A DNA stretch of 64,000 nucleotides from Neobacillus massiliamazoniensis. Its GTDB lineage: Bacteria; Bacillota; Bacilli; Bacillales; Cytobacillaceae. The notes under the pieces are model-generated. The model did no database searches and was not told the origin of the DNA. It saw nothing but the letters and a program-made list of their open reading frames with translations. The first letter of the stretch is position 1, and each line of letters starts with the position of its first letter. A program made the translations under genes and the position numbers. Below are positions 52,711 to 61,987 of this stretch, in pieces. The DNA is taken from positions 124,001-188,000 of the forward strand of contig NZ_CVRB01000004.1 of assembly GCF_001048695.1 (NCBI RefSeq). The letters are read 5' to 3'.

Positions 52711-54348
52711 TTAATCTCCCCTTAAATTTTTTAAGATTCCTTGAAAAAGGACTTTTTTCAAAATTGAAGGCTCTTTATAATCCAAGTCAAAAACAACATC
52801 ATCAAGCCAATGTTTATCAAAAAGACTTTCATCGAGGTAAGTTTCAATATCATTATGACCGGGAGGATTATAAATAATGATATCTATTCCAAATTGATTC
52901 AAAAGCAGTAACATCGCTGCATCCGATCTTGAAAGCATCCCTGTCTTTTCATTATTATAAAGGACTAATTTTGGTATTTGCTGTGAATAGTCAAACCTCT
53001 CTAATGACTGGATAATATTTTTAGGCAAATACATTGCTTGAGTAAACAAGAAAATTTTTACTTCTTCCAAGCTTTCCGCAGGCAATGGTTTTAACCCTGG
53101 CTTTTCGCAAATTCTTCTTACGGCACCTGCAATGCCTTTTTGTAAGCCGGAAGCTAAGAAAGAGTATGGCCAATAGTGAGCCGTCATCATTTTCTCAGGA
53201 TTTAAAAGATCATCCTGTCCAAGCGCATTACGATAATGAAAGCGAAAATCGCTGGTGTTAGGAAACGTTAATGGAAGATTTCGAACGAGCAGGCAATTTT
53301 CCAATTCCGAAAGTGCGTGAAGTCGATCCCAATATTCCTTTCGATTTTTACTAACACCTTGTATTTTGGCAAAAAGGGACGGGATCTTGACTTGACCGTT
53401 CCCAACTTCAAAATCAGGTCGAATCATCGCCATTTCTTTACTAAGGATGAACAACTCATCATACGTTGTTTTTAACGTAATGGATGAAGGAGTATAGTCC
53501 CTTAATTGCCACGGTTTGTATAGACCTGACCCTTCTTGATTAAGGATTCCCTCAATCTCTTTGGAAGCACGGTAGGCAACTGTTGTTTTCCTGTTCACCT
53601 TTTCTTTTGGGAAGGGTTCAGCTGGTTGGGTCGCTTGAAAACGATGGATGAAGATCGTCTCTATTTGAAATCCAGCTAGAATATCCTTACCTTCAGGATG
53701 AAATATGATGACATCACAACCAAGATTGATTAGGTAGTATAAAAAATACTGATGACTTTTTTTCCCGTCACCATACCATAAAAACTTCGGCATTTCCCTT
53801 GCCGGATCTGCGTTTTCCAACGGTGGCTGTAAATGGTTGATCGACCATTTAACAATATCAACGAGAACCCTTCTAAGTTCTTGGTTCCTTAAGCCTTCCG
53901 ATTCCTTTTCTGCAAACAATTCGAGGGTTGCAATCATAGCCTCTCTTAATTTGCGATGGATGGCAGGCTCGTTTGACCTAAGCAAAAGCTGTTCGCCATC
54001 TAGAAACGCAGTAAAGCGGTTGATGGAAAGCTTTTGTTCATGATGAATATTAATGACCTTTTGAATCGCTTGAAAGTGAGTATTATTGATTGATTTATCA
54101 ATGGATTCCTCACTTAGAAGATTTAAATTCAATTCGGGGCTATGGACATAATCAAATAGCTGATTATAGTATTCATCTGTATCTACGGGGATTCCAAGAA
54201 ACTCCCCAACGATTTGCCCAATGTGAATGATCCCCTTTTCCATTGAAAATTCCGGTCGCTCCGAAAGAGGCTTTGTCAGCAAACCGAGCCAATTTTCAAA
54301 TGAAAGGGATATTTTTTTTACAATTAATTGATTATATGGCAAAACCAT
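52711..54348 (-). CDS. yceG: YceG-type component of the Ter biosynthetic module
   Basis: 545 aa from ATG 54348 (GGGAAGGG 6 nt upstream). The protein has two similar halves, each with a Rossmann-like segment ending in a DVIIFHPEGKD / DIIIYNPPGHND type motif (about 210 and 505). Pfam lists this family (YceG_bac) as a putative part of a biosynthetic module linked to Ter proteins. It is the first gene of the sigma-W-type unit with telA and two terD. Confidence 0.88.
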   Translation of the reverse strand: MVLPYNQLIVKKISLSFENWLGLLTKPLSERPEFSMEKGIIHIGQIVGEFLGIPVDTDEYYNQLFDYVHSPELNLNLLSEESIDKSINNTHFQAIQKVINIHHEQKLSINRFTAFLDGEQLLLRSNEPAIHRKLREAMIATLELFAEKESEGLRNQELRRVLVDIVKWSINHLQPPLENADPAREMPKFLWYGDGKKSHQYFLYYLINLGCDVIIFHPEGKDILAGFQIETIFIHRFQATQPAEPFPKEKVNRKTTVAYRASKEIEGILNQEGSGLYKPWQLRDYTPSSITLKTTYDELFILSKEMAMIRPDFEVGNGQVKIPSLFAKIQGVSKNRKEYWDRLHALSELENCLLVRNLPLTFPNTSDFRFHYRNALGQDDLLNPEKMMTAHYWPYSFLASGLQKGIAGAVRRICEKPGLKPLPAESLEEVKIFLFTQAMYLPKNIIQSLERFDYSQQIPKLVLYNNEKTGMLSRSDAAMLLLLNQFGIDIIIYNPPGHNDIETYLDESLFDKHWLDDVVFDLDYKEPSILKKVLFQGILKNLRGD

Positions 54349-54450
54349 TTTTATCCCTTCCCTCTGATAGCGAAAGATTTTTTTATACAATATTTATAAA
54401 TAAGTTACCATTTCATCATATCATAGATAATAAAATGGTTCATTTCTTAA

Positions 54451-54477
54451 TACGAAAAGGAATCGAAAAATGTTTCA
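54451..54477 (-). promoter_or_regulatory. sigma-W-type promoter of yceG-telA-terD-terD
   Basis: TGAAAC - 17 bp - CGTA on the minus strand, about 100 nt before yceG. Confidence 0.75.
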
Positions 54478-54554
54478 TATTTAACTCCTCTTCTTTCACC
54501 TTTTACATTACTATGACATATATTTGAGTACCTATATTAAAGAAGGTGACTCAA

Positions 54555-54809
54555 ATGAGATTTCTAAATAAGCGGCCAAAAATAGATGAAGTTCGTGATG
54601 AATTAAATACAGTAATGGAGGTCATGGAGTCAGATTATTTTGTTGTGCTGGACCTATTATTGTTTAGCATTATTTTCACTCTACTTCTCTCCCCATCAAT
54701 TCAATCTTTAAAGCTATCGGTTCTTATTTTTTGCGGTAACTTTGGGATTTTTACTGGACTTTACTTCTTTATTGTTAACCGCTTTTTTAAAAATAAGATA
54801 TATTTTTAG
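54555..54809 (+). CDS. small two-span membrane protein
   Basis: 84 aa from ATG 54555 (AAGGTG 6 nt upstream). An acidic N-terminus (RPKIDEVRDELNTV) is followed by two hydrophobic helices (about 30-50 and 55-78). It is the only plus-strand gene in the 34-64 kb part. It diverges from yceG and its end overlaps the 3' end of the HAD gene by 23 bp. Family not recognised. Confidence 0.7.
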   Translation: MRFLNKRPKIDEVRDELNTVMEVMESDYFVVLDLLLFSIIFTLLLSPSIQSLKLSVLIFCGNFGIFTGLYFFIVNRFFKNKIYF

Positions 54810-55602
54810 ATTTCAGCAAGGTCAAAAAGCCTAAAAGTATTTCTTCTCCTGCAGCTACACCAGCGTTATTGGTCATGGTAACTTTCGTCCCCTTTATTTC
54901 ATTAGCGAGTTCACCATGCCTGGGGACAAACTGATAACGGCAGTTTTGCAGAAAATCCAAGTCAAGCAGTGAATCACCCGCTCCGGCGAATGCTTCCATT
55001 CCTTCACGCCTGCAAATGAATTCAAGGGCAGCCCCTTTACTAATCGCTGTTGGGATAAAATAAAGCTTCCTGCCCTGTAACGAAATTCTCCATCCATATT
55101 CTGCAACAAAATTCTGCAATGCCGCTTTCACTTCCGGTGAAGGCGGTGTATTTAAAATATAATAGTAAAATAGATTGTCAACTTGTCTTATTTTACCATC
55201 AAATTGATATCCTTCCTTATTCAAAATTGACAATAATGTTATTTGTGTAATCGATTCATTTTGAATTTTGCTTGTCATATATATAGTCCACTCATGAAGC
55301 GTTTTGCCCTTATGCAAAATTTCAGCTCCATTTAAAGTAATGGCGTATGTTAATGGAAAATTTCCATGATTGAATAGTTCAAAGCGGTTAAATTGCTCTG
55401 TAGTTCTAGTGGTTACCGGTATAAATAAATGATATTTACAAAGATCTGATAACGCATTAAAGGCTCGCTCTGTCATAAAAGCAACCCAATTCCCATCTTT
55501 TTTTTCTACTGGAATTAAAGGAATTTGTGGTGAACATCCAAGCTCATTAAGTGCTCTTTTTGAGTAAACCAATGTACGGTCAAGGTCTGAGGCAACAATC
55601 AT
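54787..55602 (-). CDS. HAD family hydrolase of the Ter module
   Basis: 271 aa. HAD motifs: DLDRTL (I), TTRT (II), SKG with Lys (III) and GDSLLD (IV); cap domain between II and III, of the Cof/sucrose-phosphatase type. It overlaps the StiP-type gene by 4 bp, so it acts in the same pathway, presumably removing a phosphate from the nucleoside-like product. Confidence 0.9.
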   Translation of the reverse strand: MIVASDLDRTLVYSKRALNELGCSPQIPLIPVEKKDGNWVAFMTERAFNALSDLCKYHLFIPVTTRTTEQFNRFELFNHGNFPLTYAITLNGAEILHKGKTLHEWTIYMTSKIQNESITQITLLSILNKEGYQFDGKIRQVDNLFYYYILNTPPSPEVKAALQNFVAEYGWRISLQGRKLYFIPTAISKGAALEFICRREGMEAFAGAGDSLLDLDFLQNCRYQFVPRHGELANEIKGTKVTMTNNAGVAAGEEILLGFLTLLKSKNISYF

Positions 55603-56720
55603 TTATCTATCTCCTTAACCGATTTAATTAAGCCGCAGCATAAGTATTGTAAATTGGGATATTCGACTATCTCGACCCCTTTTTCCCTCGCTAACATCAG
55701 GATATGCTGAACAAATGGACTTGAGGCATCACGTAAAAGAATTTTCCAAGGAACCCTGCGGAGGAGGACCCTCGTTGTTTCGCCCACACCCGGCTTTATA
55801 TAATGGGTGTTATTGATGCCAAAATCTGCTTGTATGCTCTCAACATTCATCATCCCATAAAACCCTGTATCGATTTCCTCATTCCTTCTTTTTGTCGAAA
55901 TTTCATCAGCCTTTGTAAATATAGATGCAAACTCAGCAGTAATTACATCAATATATTCATTTGAAACATCTGCTGAAATGAGCTCTCGGTAAAACTTTGC
56001 ACCATGAAAATCATTTTTCCCGATATACTTTTCATTTAAGACGGTTCTACTGACAAGTCCTGAAACGGTAGAGTTTAAACAGGCACTTGGAATTAAAAAA
56101 TCCTCTCTTGTCCCAAAAAAGGTTGTACAGTAACCCGGATCTGCAATTACTGCTAGAGTATCATCAAGCTTCCTTCCGTACTTATCCTCAAACTCTTTAC
56201 AGGCCTTTGTTAATTCGAGGGAAATGGCCCCTTTTCCCGTCCAACCATCTACAAACTGGATTTTCCCTTCCGAATGTTCGGACATAATATAATTGAGAGC
56301 GTTTTCATCTATTCCACGATCGCGGATGATCGAGACACTGTAATGTGGAAGAGACACTTCGTAGCGCAGCTTGATATATCTCTTAATCAAAATCCCGACA
56401 GGCGTACCGGCACGTGCTAGAGAAACTAGCACTGCCTGCTTTCCCTTTAATTGATAGATTTGCTCTGCAACTACACCTATACACAATGCCACCTTTTGTT
56501 TATACTCCATTACCATTTTCCAAAATAACTCAACGTATTCCTGTGGCGGTTGATATTCGATTGGTAGCGATTCACTGTAATGGGTTCCGGATTGAATCTT
56601 TCTTTCACGATTAATCGTAGAATCCTCGAGCTTAGTATCACTTAAATCTTTTAATAGAAAAAGGACATCTTCTTCCTTATAGGTTCCTATTTTTATATGT
56701 TTTTTCACCATCTTGTGCAC
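55599..56720 (-). CDS. StiP/PRTase-1 type protein of the Ter module
   Basis: 373 aa. The middle part has VLVSLARAGTPVGILIKRY and a PDPGYC-like IADPGYCTT, seen in the family annotated as cysteine protease StiP or PRTase_1 in Ter-linked operons. GTG start with GGGGGTG 5 nt upstream, 16 bp inside the preceding gene. Proposed to act on a phosphoribosyl-type intermediate. Confidence 0.85.
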   Translation of the reverse strand: MHKMVKKHIKIGTYKEEDVLFLLKDLSDTKLEDSTINRERKIQSGTHYSESLPIEYQPPQEYVELFWKMVMEYKQKVALCIGVVAEQIYQLKGKQAVLVSLARAGTPVGILIKRYIKLRYEVSLPHYSVSIIRDRGIDENALNYIMSEHSEGKIQFVDGWTGKGAISLELTKACKEFEDKYGRKLDDTLAVIADPGYCTTFFGTREDFLIPSACLNSTVSGLVSRTVLNEKYIGKNDFHGAKFYRELISADVSNEYIDVITAEFASIFTKADEISTKRRNEEIDTGFYGMMNVESIQADFGINNTHYIKPGVGETTRVLLRRVPWKILLRDASSPFVQHILMLAREKGVEIVEYPNLQYLCCGLIKSVKEIDK

Positions 56721-58075
56721 GGTGTCACCCCCTCAGAAAAAAAGACAAGCTTGACAGACTTTAGCTGCAGTCTGCCTATCTCCTTCAGTAATGGCTTCAA
56801 TTTTTCATCATCTACTATTCTTTCAAAAAAGATAAAGCAATCATCATACAAACCAGGTGGGATATTATATACATAATTAGTAATAAATTGATTTTCTGGA
56901 GAAGGAAATTCCAAACCATATTTAGCGCCATAGTTCTCGTAATTTCGAATATAAATCGGGCTTCTTGTAGTCGATTGGTAAGAAACGCCGCTGCCCATTT
57001 CTGCTGCTAATTTCATCGGTAAGTACATAAATTCCCCTGTTCCTAGGCAGAGAGTTTTTTTGCCGATTCTTTTTTGTTTAAGAAGGTGAGCTGCACTTGA
57101 AATTTTCTGATGTAGCACTTGATTTACTTCACTGCTAAGCCCAAAACGTCCTGTCTCTTGAATATAGGGTACCTGGTTAGGTTCGATGATGGAAGTCAAA
57201 GAAGAGGGTGTAAAATGTGTAGTTAACAAAATCTGTTCTAATGAAAAATCAACTTTTTTATTTTGCTTGTCTAAAACTGTTTCTTCCTTCATATTTTCCT
57301 GCTTTTTTATATGAAGTTTCCCTGCTAGTAATGAAACCACCTGGATGGTAATCCCTAGTTCTTTTTCAAGCAGCTTAAATTCTTGTTTATTTTTCTCTGA
57401 ACGCCAATCCAAAATGGAAACAACGGCATAGTGCTTTCTTGGAAATTTACGGTGAATAGACCGAATAATGTTTAGCGTTGTTTTTCCCGTCGTTATTTCG
57501 TCGTCGACAAGAATGATTTCACGGTGGTTATCTATTATTTCACATGGGATATAACATCGATGGGCAGTGGCATGGGAGTGCTCTTCCTCAAACGTTATCT
57601 CAGGAATTTTCCCTGGAATCTCTTCTCTTGTCGTATGAAAATAATTAGCCACTTCGAAGCAATCAAAAAATGCATGCCCTAGTGCAGTGGCTGTCTCTGC
57701 AAATCCGATAATAATCGGAGTTATTTCCTTTGATATAAAAGGATGGCTGCAATATGAAGGGTGCTCCTTCAAAAACAAGGATATAAGCATCTCTTTTTCA
57801 GGACGAACGTACCCCTTTACTTTTTCCATAAATCTAGCTGCTAAGAGGGCAGCTGTTAAAAGTCCTTTATTTGCATCAATAGGTATATGCTTTCCTAACA
57901 CTTTACTAACAAAAAGAAACGAACGTTTTTTATTGATTCTTGCCGCCATTGTAAACAGTTCATTTATTGAAAATTGAAATGGATTTTCAGTTATTTCAAT
58001 TTCACCATTGATAGAATCCAAAATATTAAACGTAAACTTCTCGTTTAATAAGGTCGATGGTCGTAAATTCTTCAT
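56705..58075 (-). CDS. phosphoribosyltransferase with C-terminal TRSP domain
   Basis: 456 aa. Type I PRTase fold with the PRPP-binding loop ILVDDEITTGKTT (188-200), followed by a TRSP domain whose name-giving residues are at 370-373. This PRTase_2-TRSP fusion is known from Ter-associated gene clusters. It overlaps the C-C lyase gene by 50 bp; GGGGTG lies before ATG 58075 within that gene. Confidence 0.9.
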   Translation of the reverse strand: MKNLRPSTLLNEKFTFNILDSINGEIEITENPFQFSINELFTMAARINKKRSFLFVSKVLGKHIPIDANKGLLTAALLAARFMEKVKGYVRPEKEMLISLFLKEHPSYCSHPFISKEITPIIIGFAETATALGHAFFDCFEVANYFHTTREEIPGKIPEITFEEEHSHATAHRCYIPCEIIDNHREIILVDDEITTGKTTLNIIRSIHRKFPRKHYAVVSILDWRSEKNKQEFKLLEKELGITIQVVSLLAGKLHIKKQENMKEETVLDKQNKKVDFSLEQILLTTHFTPSSLTSIIEPNQVPYIQETGRFGLSSEVNQVLHQKISSAAHLLKQKRIGKKTLCLGTGEFMYLPMKLAAEMGSGVSYQSTTRSPIYIRNYENYGAKYGLEFPSPENQFITNYVYNIPPGLYDDCFIFFERIVDDEKLKPLLKEIGRLQLKSVKLVFFSEGVTPCTRW

Positions 58076-59213
58076 TTAACACCCCGTATAGCTCTGACTT
58101 TAATACAATATTTTGCGCCCATTGATAGTGTGGTTTCATTTCGTTCATTTTGTTTGCAAATTCACTTTTTATCACACCAGCTTCATCAATAGACGACTGG
58201 ATAATATTACGGGCATCGATATATTCCTCATATGAAACTACATTTAGGGCTTGAACTGCTTTGATATGTGAAGGATGGATAATTGTCTTTCCCGTTAAAC
58301 CGTTCTCAATATCCAAATGGACTTCTCTTATCAACCCGTCCATACTTTGACCCAATGAATCCGCTCTCCATTTTAACCTATCTACATCAAACCGCTCACC
58401 AAAAGGCGGTTGCTTTACCTGTGGCTTTAGCCTTCTTTCTTTTGAGGAAAAGTATTCCCATACTGGTCCTGAAATAACATAAGAACTGTCGGCTCTTCGA
58501 AACATATTAACGATATCAGAAATGCAATCCCTTACAACACTTATTTCATAAACAGTTGTATCAGTGCTCCTTCTGATTCCATACAATCCACTAAAATCGG
58601 TTGCTCCAATTCGAATATTTAGGATGATATCTTTAAACCTATTCAAAAGGTTTTTTATTTTCAGTAATTCTTCTATTCTCGTCTCTTTATGGATTACTTC
58701 TGCTGTTTCTAAAATGGGCATCGCATAAAAAGGATGATGTTGTGAATGAATTCTTTGGACTTCTTTTAAAAGTTCCTCACCTGACTCTATCTTAAACTTT
58801 GGTAAAACCACACCAGTTAAAGTCTGCAGAGCATCTCCCAACTGCTCTTTGATCCGTTTCAGCTGTTCAAGGGTCCGAACACGTATAAAGAGCAATGGGA
58901 AATCCCCTACATTTAAAAATCCTTTATTAAATTCCTCATACAACTTTAATAGTTCCTTGATTACTAATGTTTCTGCTACACTCACGTCACAATCACCTAC
59001 AGCATCTTCAAGGTCGATAACGAGTGACGTGAGACCTTCATGTTTTTTTAAGAGAATCTCATTATGAATATTAGGACGAGTAGCAGGCATATAGAGCGTC
59101 GCACCTAGTCCATAAGCTAAGACTTTCTGGTTCGTATACTTATCGAAATATTGCGGCTTTTTTAAAAAAAATTGTTCAATCTCATCATTATAAAAATATG
59201 TAAAGAATTTCAC
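58026..59213 (-). CDS. HpcH/HpaI-type C-C bond lyase of the Ter module
   Basis: 395 aa. CitE-like TIM barrel with LVIDLEDAVGD (metal-binding Glu/Asp) and the catalytic Arg region PATRPNIH, plus IRIGATDFSGLYG. It matches the C-C_Bond_Lyase family of Ter operons rather than true citrate lyase: no CitF/CitD lie nearby. GTG start with AAGGAG 9 nt upstream. First gene of the lyase-PRTase-StiP-HAD unit. MITE copy 7 lies only 35 bp before it. Confidence 0.9.
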   Translation of the reverse strand: MKFFTYFYNDEIEQFFLKKPQYFDKYTNQKVLAYGLGATLYMPATRPNIHNEILLKKHEGLTSLVIDLEDAVGDCDVSVAETLVIKELLKLYEEFNKGFLNVGDFPLLFIRVRTLEQLKRIKEQLGDALQTLTGVVLPKFKIESGEELLKEVQRIHSQHHPFYAMPILETAEVIHKETRIEELLKIKNLLNRFKDIILNIRIGATDFSGLYGIRRSTDTTVYEISVVRDCISDIVNMFRRADSSYVISGPVWEYFSSKERRLKPQVKQPPFGERFDVDRLKWRADSLGQSMDGLIREVHLDIENGLTGKTIIHPSHIKAVQALNVVSYEEYIDARNIIQSSIDEAGVIKSEFANKMNEMKPHYQWAQNIVLKSELYGVLNEEFTTIDLIKREVYV

Positions 59214-59247
59214 TTAAGCCTTCTCCTTCCTTAAGATTTTATAAAAA

Positions 59248-59493
59248 GGCTGTGTTAAACTTGCCTATTGATTTGCGCTCCAGGCGCTTCGCTTTCCGCG
59301 GGCGTTCCGGGGAGCCTCCTCGGCGCTTATGCGCCTGTGGGGTCTCCCCTGCCCCGTACTCCCGCAGGACATTGAATTACATCCTTGAATCCGCCCACGC
59401 ACGAAGGAAATGCGATAGCATTTTCGAGGAGTCTCGCGCCTTCCGCTCCAATCAACATAGTTTCAAAAATCAACAATGACCTTTAACACAGCC
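59248..59493 (+). mobile_element. MITE copy 7 (longest form, 246 bp)
   Basis: Ends GGCTGTGTTAAA and TTTAACACAGCC, perfect 8-bp duplication TATAAAAA on both sides (59240-59247, 59494-59501). It lies between terC and the lyase gene, in the likely promoter region of the biosynthetic unit. Confidence 0.95.
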
Positions 59494-59500
59494 TATAAAA

Positions 59501-59527
59501 AAAGGGGAAGGACTTCCGTCAACTCCC
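59501..59527 (-). terminator. probable terC terminator
   Basis: GGGG(G)...CCCC with inner GGAAG/CTTCC, followed by seven T on the minus strand. The T-tract overlaps the MITE target duplication. Confidence 0.6.
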
Positions 59528-59560
59528 CCATAACTCAAATTTTAGAATAATATATTATTT

Positions 59561-60325
59561 TTATTTGCTAACTTCCTTTTTCGCATTTATGAAGTGGACA
59601 ATGAAGGTAGCTCCAAATGTAAACAATAAAATGATAAAGAAGTAAAGTGCCGGCATTTCATAGTGAAAAAACACTTCTAGGAACATTTTTATCGAGATAA
59701 TAAGAATTAAAATATAAGCAGTGGTCTCAAGCTCAGGAACACGGTCGATTAACGCCAAAAACACACCAGCTACACCACGCATCATCAACACTCCGAGCAT
59801 CCCGCCTATTAGCAGCACCCAAACCTCGTTGCTAACTCCAAAGGCAGCTAGGACGCTATCAACGGAGAAGGCCATGTCCATTAGCTCAACGGTTACCACT
59901 GTACCCCAGAAAACTCCAAACATCCGGACAAGAAGCCCGCTTTGGTTCATTCCTTTTGCTTCTTCATCTTCATCACCATTGTTTCGTTTATCAATAAAAT
60001 ATTTGATCGACAGCCACGCTAGATAGGCTGCACCAAGGGCCTTAATCCACCATAATTTGATTAGAAATACACCAAGGCCAATAGCAATAAAACGAAAAGC
60101 ATAAGCACCTAGTAAGCCATAAAAAAGGGCTTTCTTACGCTTTTCTGCAGGTAAATGTTTTACCATCACCGCTAAGACAAGGGCGTTATCAGAAGAGAGT
60201 AAACCTTCTAAAATAACTAAGGTGCCAATAAGACCCCAGCTTACTGGATCTGATAAAACCTTTACCCACATATTCCAATCAAAAAACTGTGCATATGTAT
60301 CTACAATTCCGTGTAAAACTGACAT
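59561..60325 (-). CDS. yceF: TerC family membrane protein (YceF-like)
   Basis: 254 aa with about seven membrane helices. The TerC signature acidic residues are in LLSSDNALVLAVMV and DMAFSVDSVLA. The family is linked to metal efflux (Mn) and co-translocational metalation of exoenzymes. GGAGG lies 10 nt before the ATG. It is downstream of terD but separated from it by a terminator and MITE copy 8. Confidence 0.95.
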   Translation of the reverse strand: MSVLHGIVDTYAQFFDWNMWVKVLSDPVSWGLIGTLVILEGLLSSDNALVLAVMVKHLPAEKRKKALFYGLLGAYAFRFIAIGLGVFLIKLWWIKALGAAYLAWLSIKYFIDKRNNGDEDEEAKGMNQSGLLVRMFGVFWGTVVTVELMDMAFSVDSVLAAFGVSNEVWVLLIGGMLGVLMMRGVAGVFLALIDRVPELETTAYILILIISIKMFLEVFFHYEMPALYFFIILLFTFGATFIVHFINAKKEVSK

Positions 60326-60361
60326 TAACTAAATTCCTCCAAAAATAAAATCTAAATTTTA

Positions 60362-60528
60362 GGCTCTGTTAAACTTGCCTGTTGATTTCCGCTCTAGTGG
60401 CGGTCCGGGGGAGCCTCCTCGGCGCTATTGCGCCTAGGGTCTCCCCTGTCCCGTACTCCTGCAGGAGTCGAGCGCCTTCCGCTCCAATCAACATCGTGGC
60501 AAAATAAACAATAAGCTTTAACATAGCC
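60362..60528 (+). mobile_element. MITE copy 8 (167 bp)
   Basis: Ends GGCTCTGTTAAA and TTTAACATAGCC; shortened centre. Perfect 8-bp duplication AAATTTTA (60354-60361, 60529-60536). Inserted between terD and terC. Confidence 0.95.
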
Positions 60529-60535
60529 AAATTTT

Positions 60536-60561
60536 AAAAAGACCCATTCAAGGATGGGTCT
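60536..60561 (-). terminator. terD terminator
   Basis: AGACCCAT(T)C / GGATGGGTCT stem with T5 on the minus strand, 15 bp after terD. Confidence 0.88.
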
Positions 60562-60575
60562 CAAAATCAACACCA

Positions 60576-61157
60576 TTAACCAACCTGTAAACCAAAATCT
60601 GTTGCTAATGAAGCCAAGCCACCTTGATAACCACTTCCGATTGCGCTGAATTTCCATTCACCGCTATGGCGGTACAATTCTCCTACAACGATTGCCGTTT
60701 CAATTGAGAAATCTTCACCTAGGTCGTAGCGAATCAACTCCTCGCCAGTCGCCTCATTTATAATGCGAGCAAATGCATTCGATACTTGACCGAAGTTCTG
60801 ACTTCTAGCAGCTGCATCATGAATGGTAATTGTAAAAGTGATACGATGAATGGATGCGGGTACCTTTGGCAAATTAATTTTAACTTGTTCATCATCCCCA
60901 TCACCTTCACCAGTACGATTATCACCGGTATGTACAACAGCACCATTTGCACCTTGTGGGTTATTATAGAAGACAAAGTCCGTATCCGTTGTCACCTTGC
61001 CATTTTCTCCCAAAAGGAACACAGATGCATCCAAATCAAAATCATAGCCGCCATCATATTTATTGGTATCCCAGCCTAATCCAACGACCACATTAGTTAA
61101 TCCAGGATTGGTTTTAGTTAAATCAACCTTTTGACCTTTTGATAAGCTAATTGCCAT
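60576..61157 (-). CDS. TerD family stress protein (YceD-like)
   Basis: 193 aa. Canonical TerD with [23 protein letters not shown] and a C-terminal [14 protein letters not shown]. Closest to the copy at 50368. Monocistronic, with a sigma-W-type promoter upstream and a terminator downstream. GGAGG lies 11 nt before the ATG. Confidence 0.94.
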   Translation of the reverse strand: MAISLSKGQKVDLTKTNPGLTNVVVGLGWDTNKYDGGYDFDLDASVFLLGENGKVTTDTDFVFYNNPQGANGAVVHTGDNRTGEGDGDDEQVKINLPKVPASIHRITFTITIHDAAARSQNFGQVSNAFARIINEATGEELIRYDLGEDFSIETAIVVGELYRHSGEWKFSAIGSGYQGGLASLATDFGLQVG

Positions 61158-61192
61158 CTTTCATCATTCCTCCATTTTGGTAATAGTCTATT

Positions 61193-61218
61193 TACGAGTT
61201 TATCTTAAAAAGGTTTCA
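61193..61218 (-). promoter_or_regulatory. sigma-W-type promoter of terD
   Basis: TGAAAC - 16 bp - CGTA on the minus strand, an exact match to the SigW consensus, ending 36 nt before the terD start. Confidence 0.85.
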
Positions 61219-61267
61219 CTATTATTATTAAATTATTTTCCTTCAAAACACAAATTCATACCACTTG

Positions 61268-61858
61268 CTAGGTCATCCATTTTGGTGGCGTATTCTTGGC
61301 CCAATAAATAGACCCAAGTTCATGATGGGTTTGAAACTCATCAAGATAAGTATGATAATGAAAATTAAACCAGTAACCGTCCTGTGGTGGGTTATCTCTT
61401 CTCACGTGAAACCTTAATACATCTTTGCCTGATAAACTATTTTTTATATGAAAGATTTTTTCAGAACGGCCTCCGCCAGGCTGTTCCGTGATAAACAGAT
61501 TCCTAAGATCTTCTTCCGGAAATTGAGCGGAAGTTTGATTAATCGCCGTTTCGATATTCGGAAGGATGACTTCACGAAACTCATTCTCTATGACAGGTTT
61601 AATTTTTGTACCGAATTTTTGATAGGATTGTAATTCTGCTTCGTTGATTAAACCTTCTAGGTGCTTATCCTTATCAAAATCTGAATGATTGTTGTATACA
61701 GAAGGCTGGTTATAGCTAGTTTCCGGTGCTAACGTTTCAAAAGCTTCATGGTCAAGTGGTTTTTCTGCATTAACATTTACAAATTGTGAAGGAGTAACAA
61801 GACCAAAGGTTAAGAAAGAAATCATTACGAAAAATGATTTACGAAGCCATTTATTCAT
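61268..61858 (-). CDS. ypjP: YpjP family secreted protein
   Basis: 196 aa with signal peptide (about 1-31, cleavage after VNA) and a conserved His/Trp/Tyr-rich core (DGYWFNFHYHTY, DEFQTHHELGSIYW) characteristic of YpjP. Function unknown. In B. subtilis it lies beside dfrA-thyB; here the Ter locus separates them. Confidence 0.9.
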   Translation of the reverse strand: MNKWLRKSFFVMISFLTFGLVTPSQFVNVNAEKPLDHEAFETLAPETSYNQPSVYNNHSDFDKDKHLEGLINEAELQSYQKFGTKIKPVIENEFREVILPNIETAINQTSAQFPEEDLRNLFITEQPGGGRSEKIFHIKNSLSGKDVLRFHVRRDNPPQDGYWFNFHYHTYLDEFQTHHELGSIYWAKNTPPKWMT

Positions 61859-61987
61859 CCTAGATCACCTATATTCGATAAATAATTTATCTATGTTACT
61901 TAAAAACTATTATACTTCTTTTCGAAAAAAAATGGAAAAAACAGTTTACTATTTTTTAAATAACCAGTGAAAATCTTCTAGAATTAT

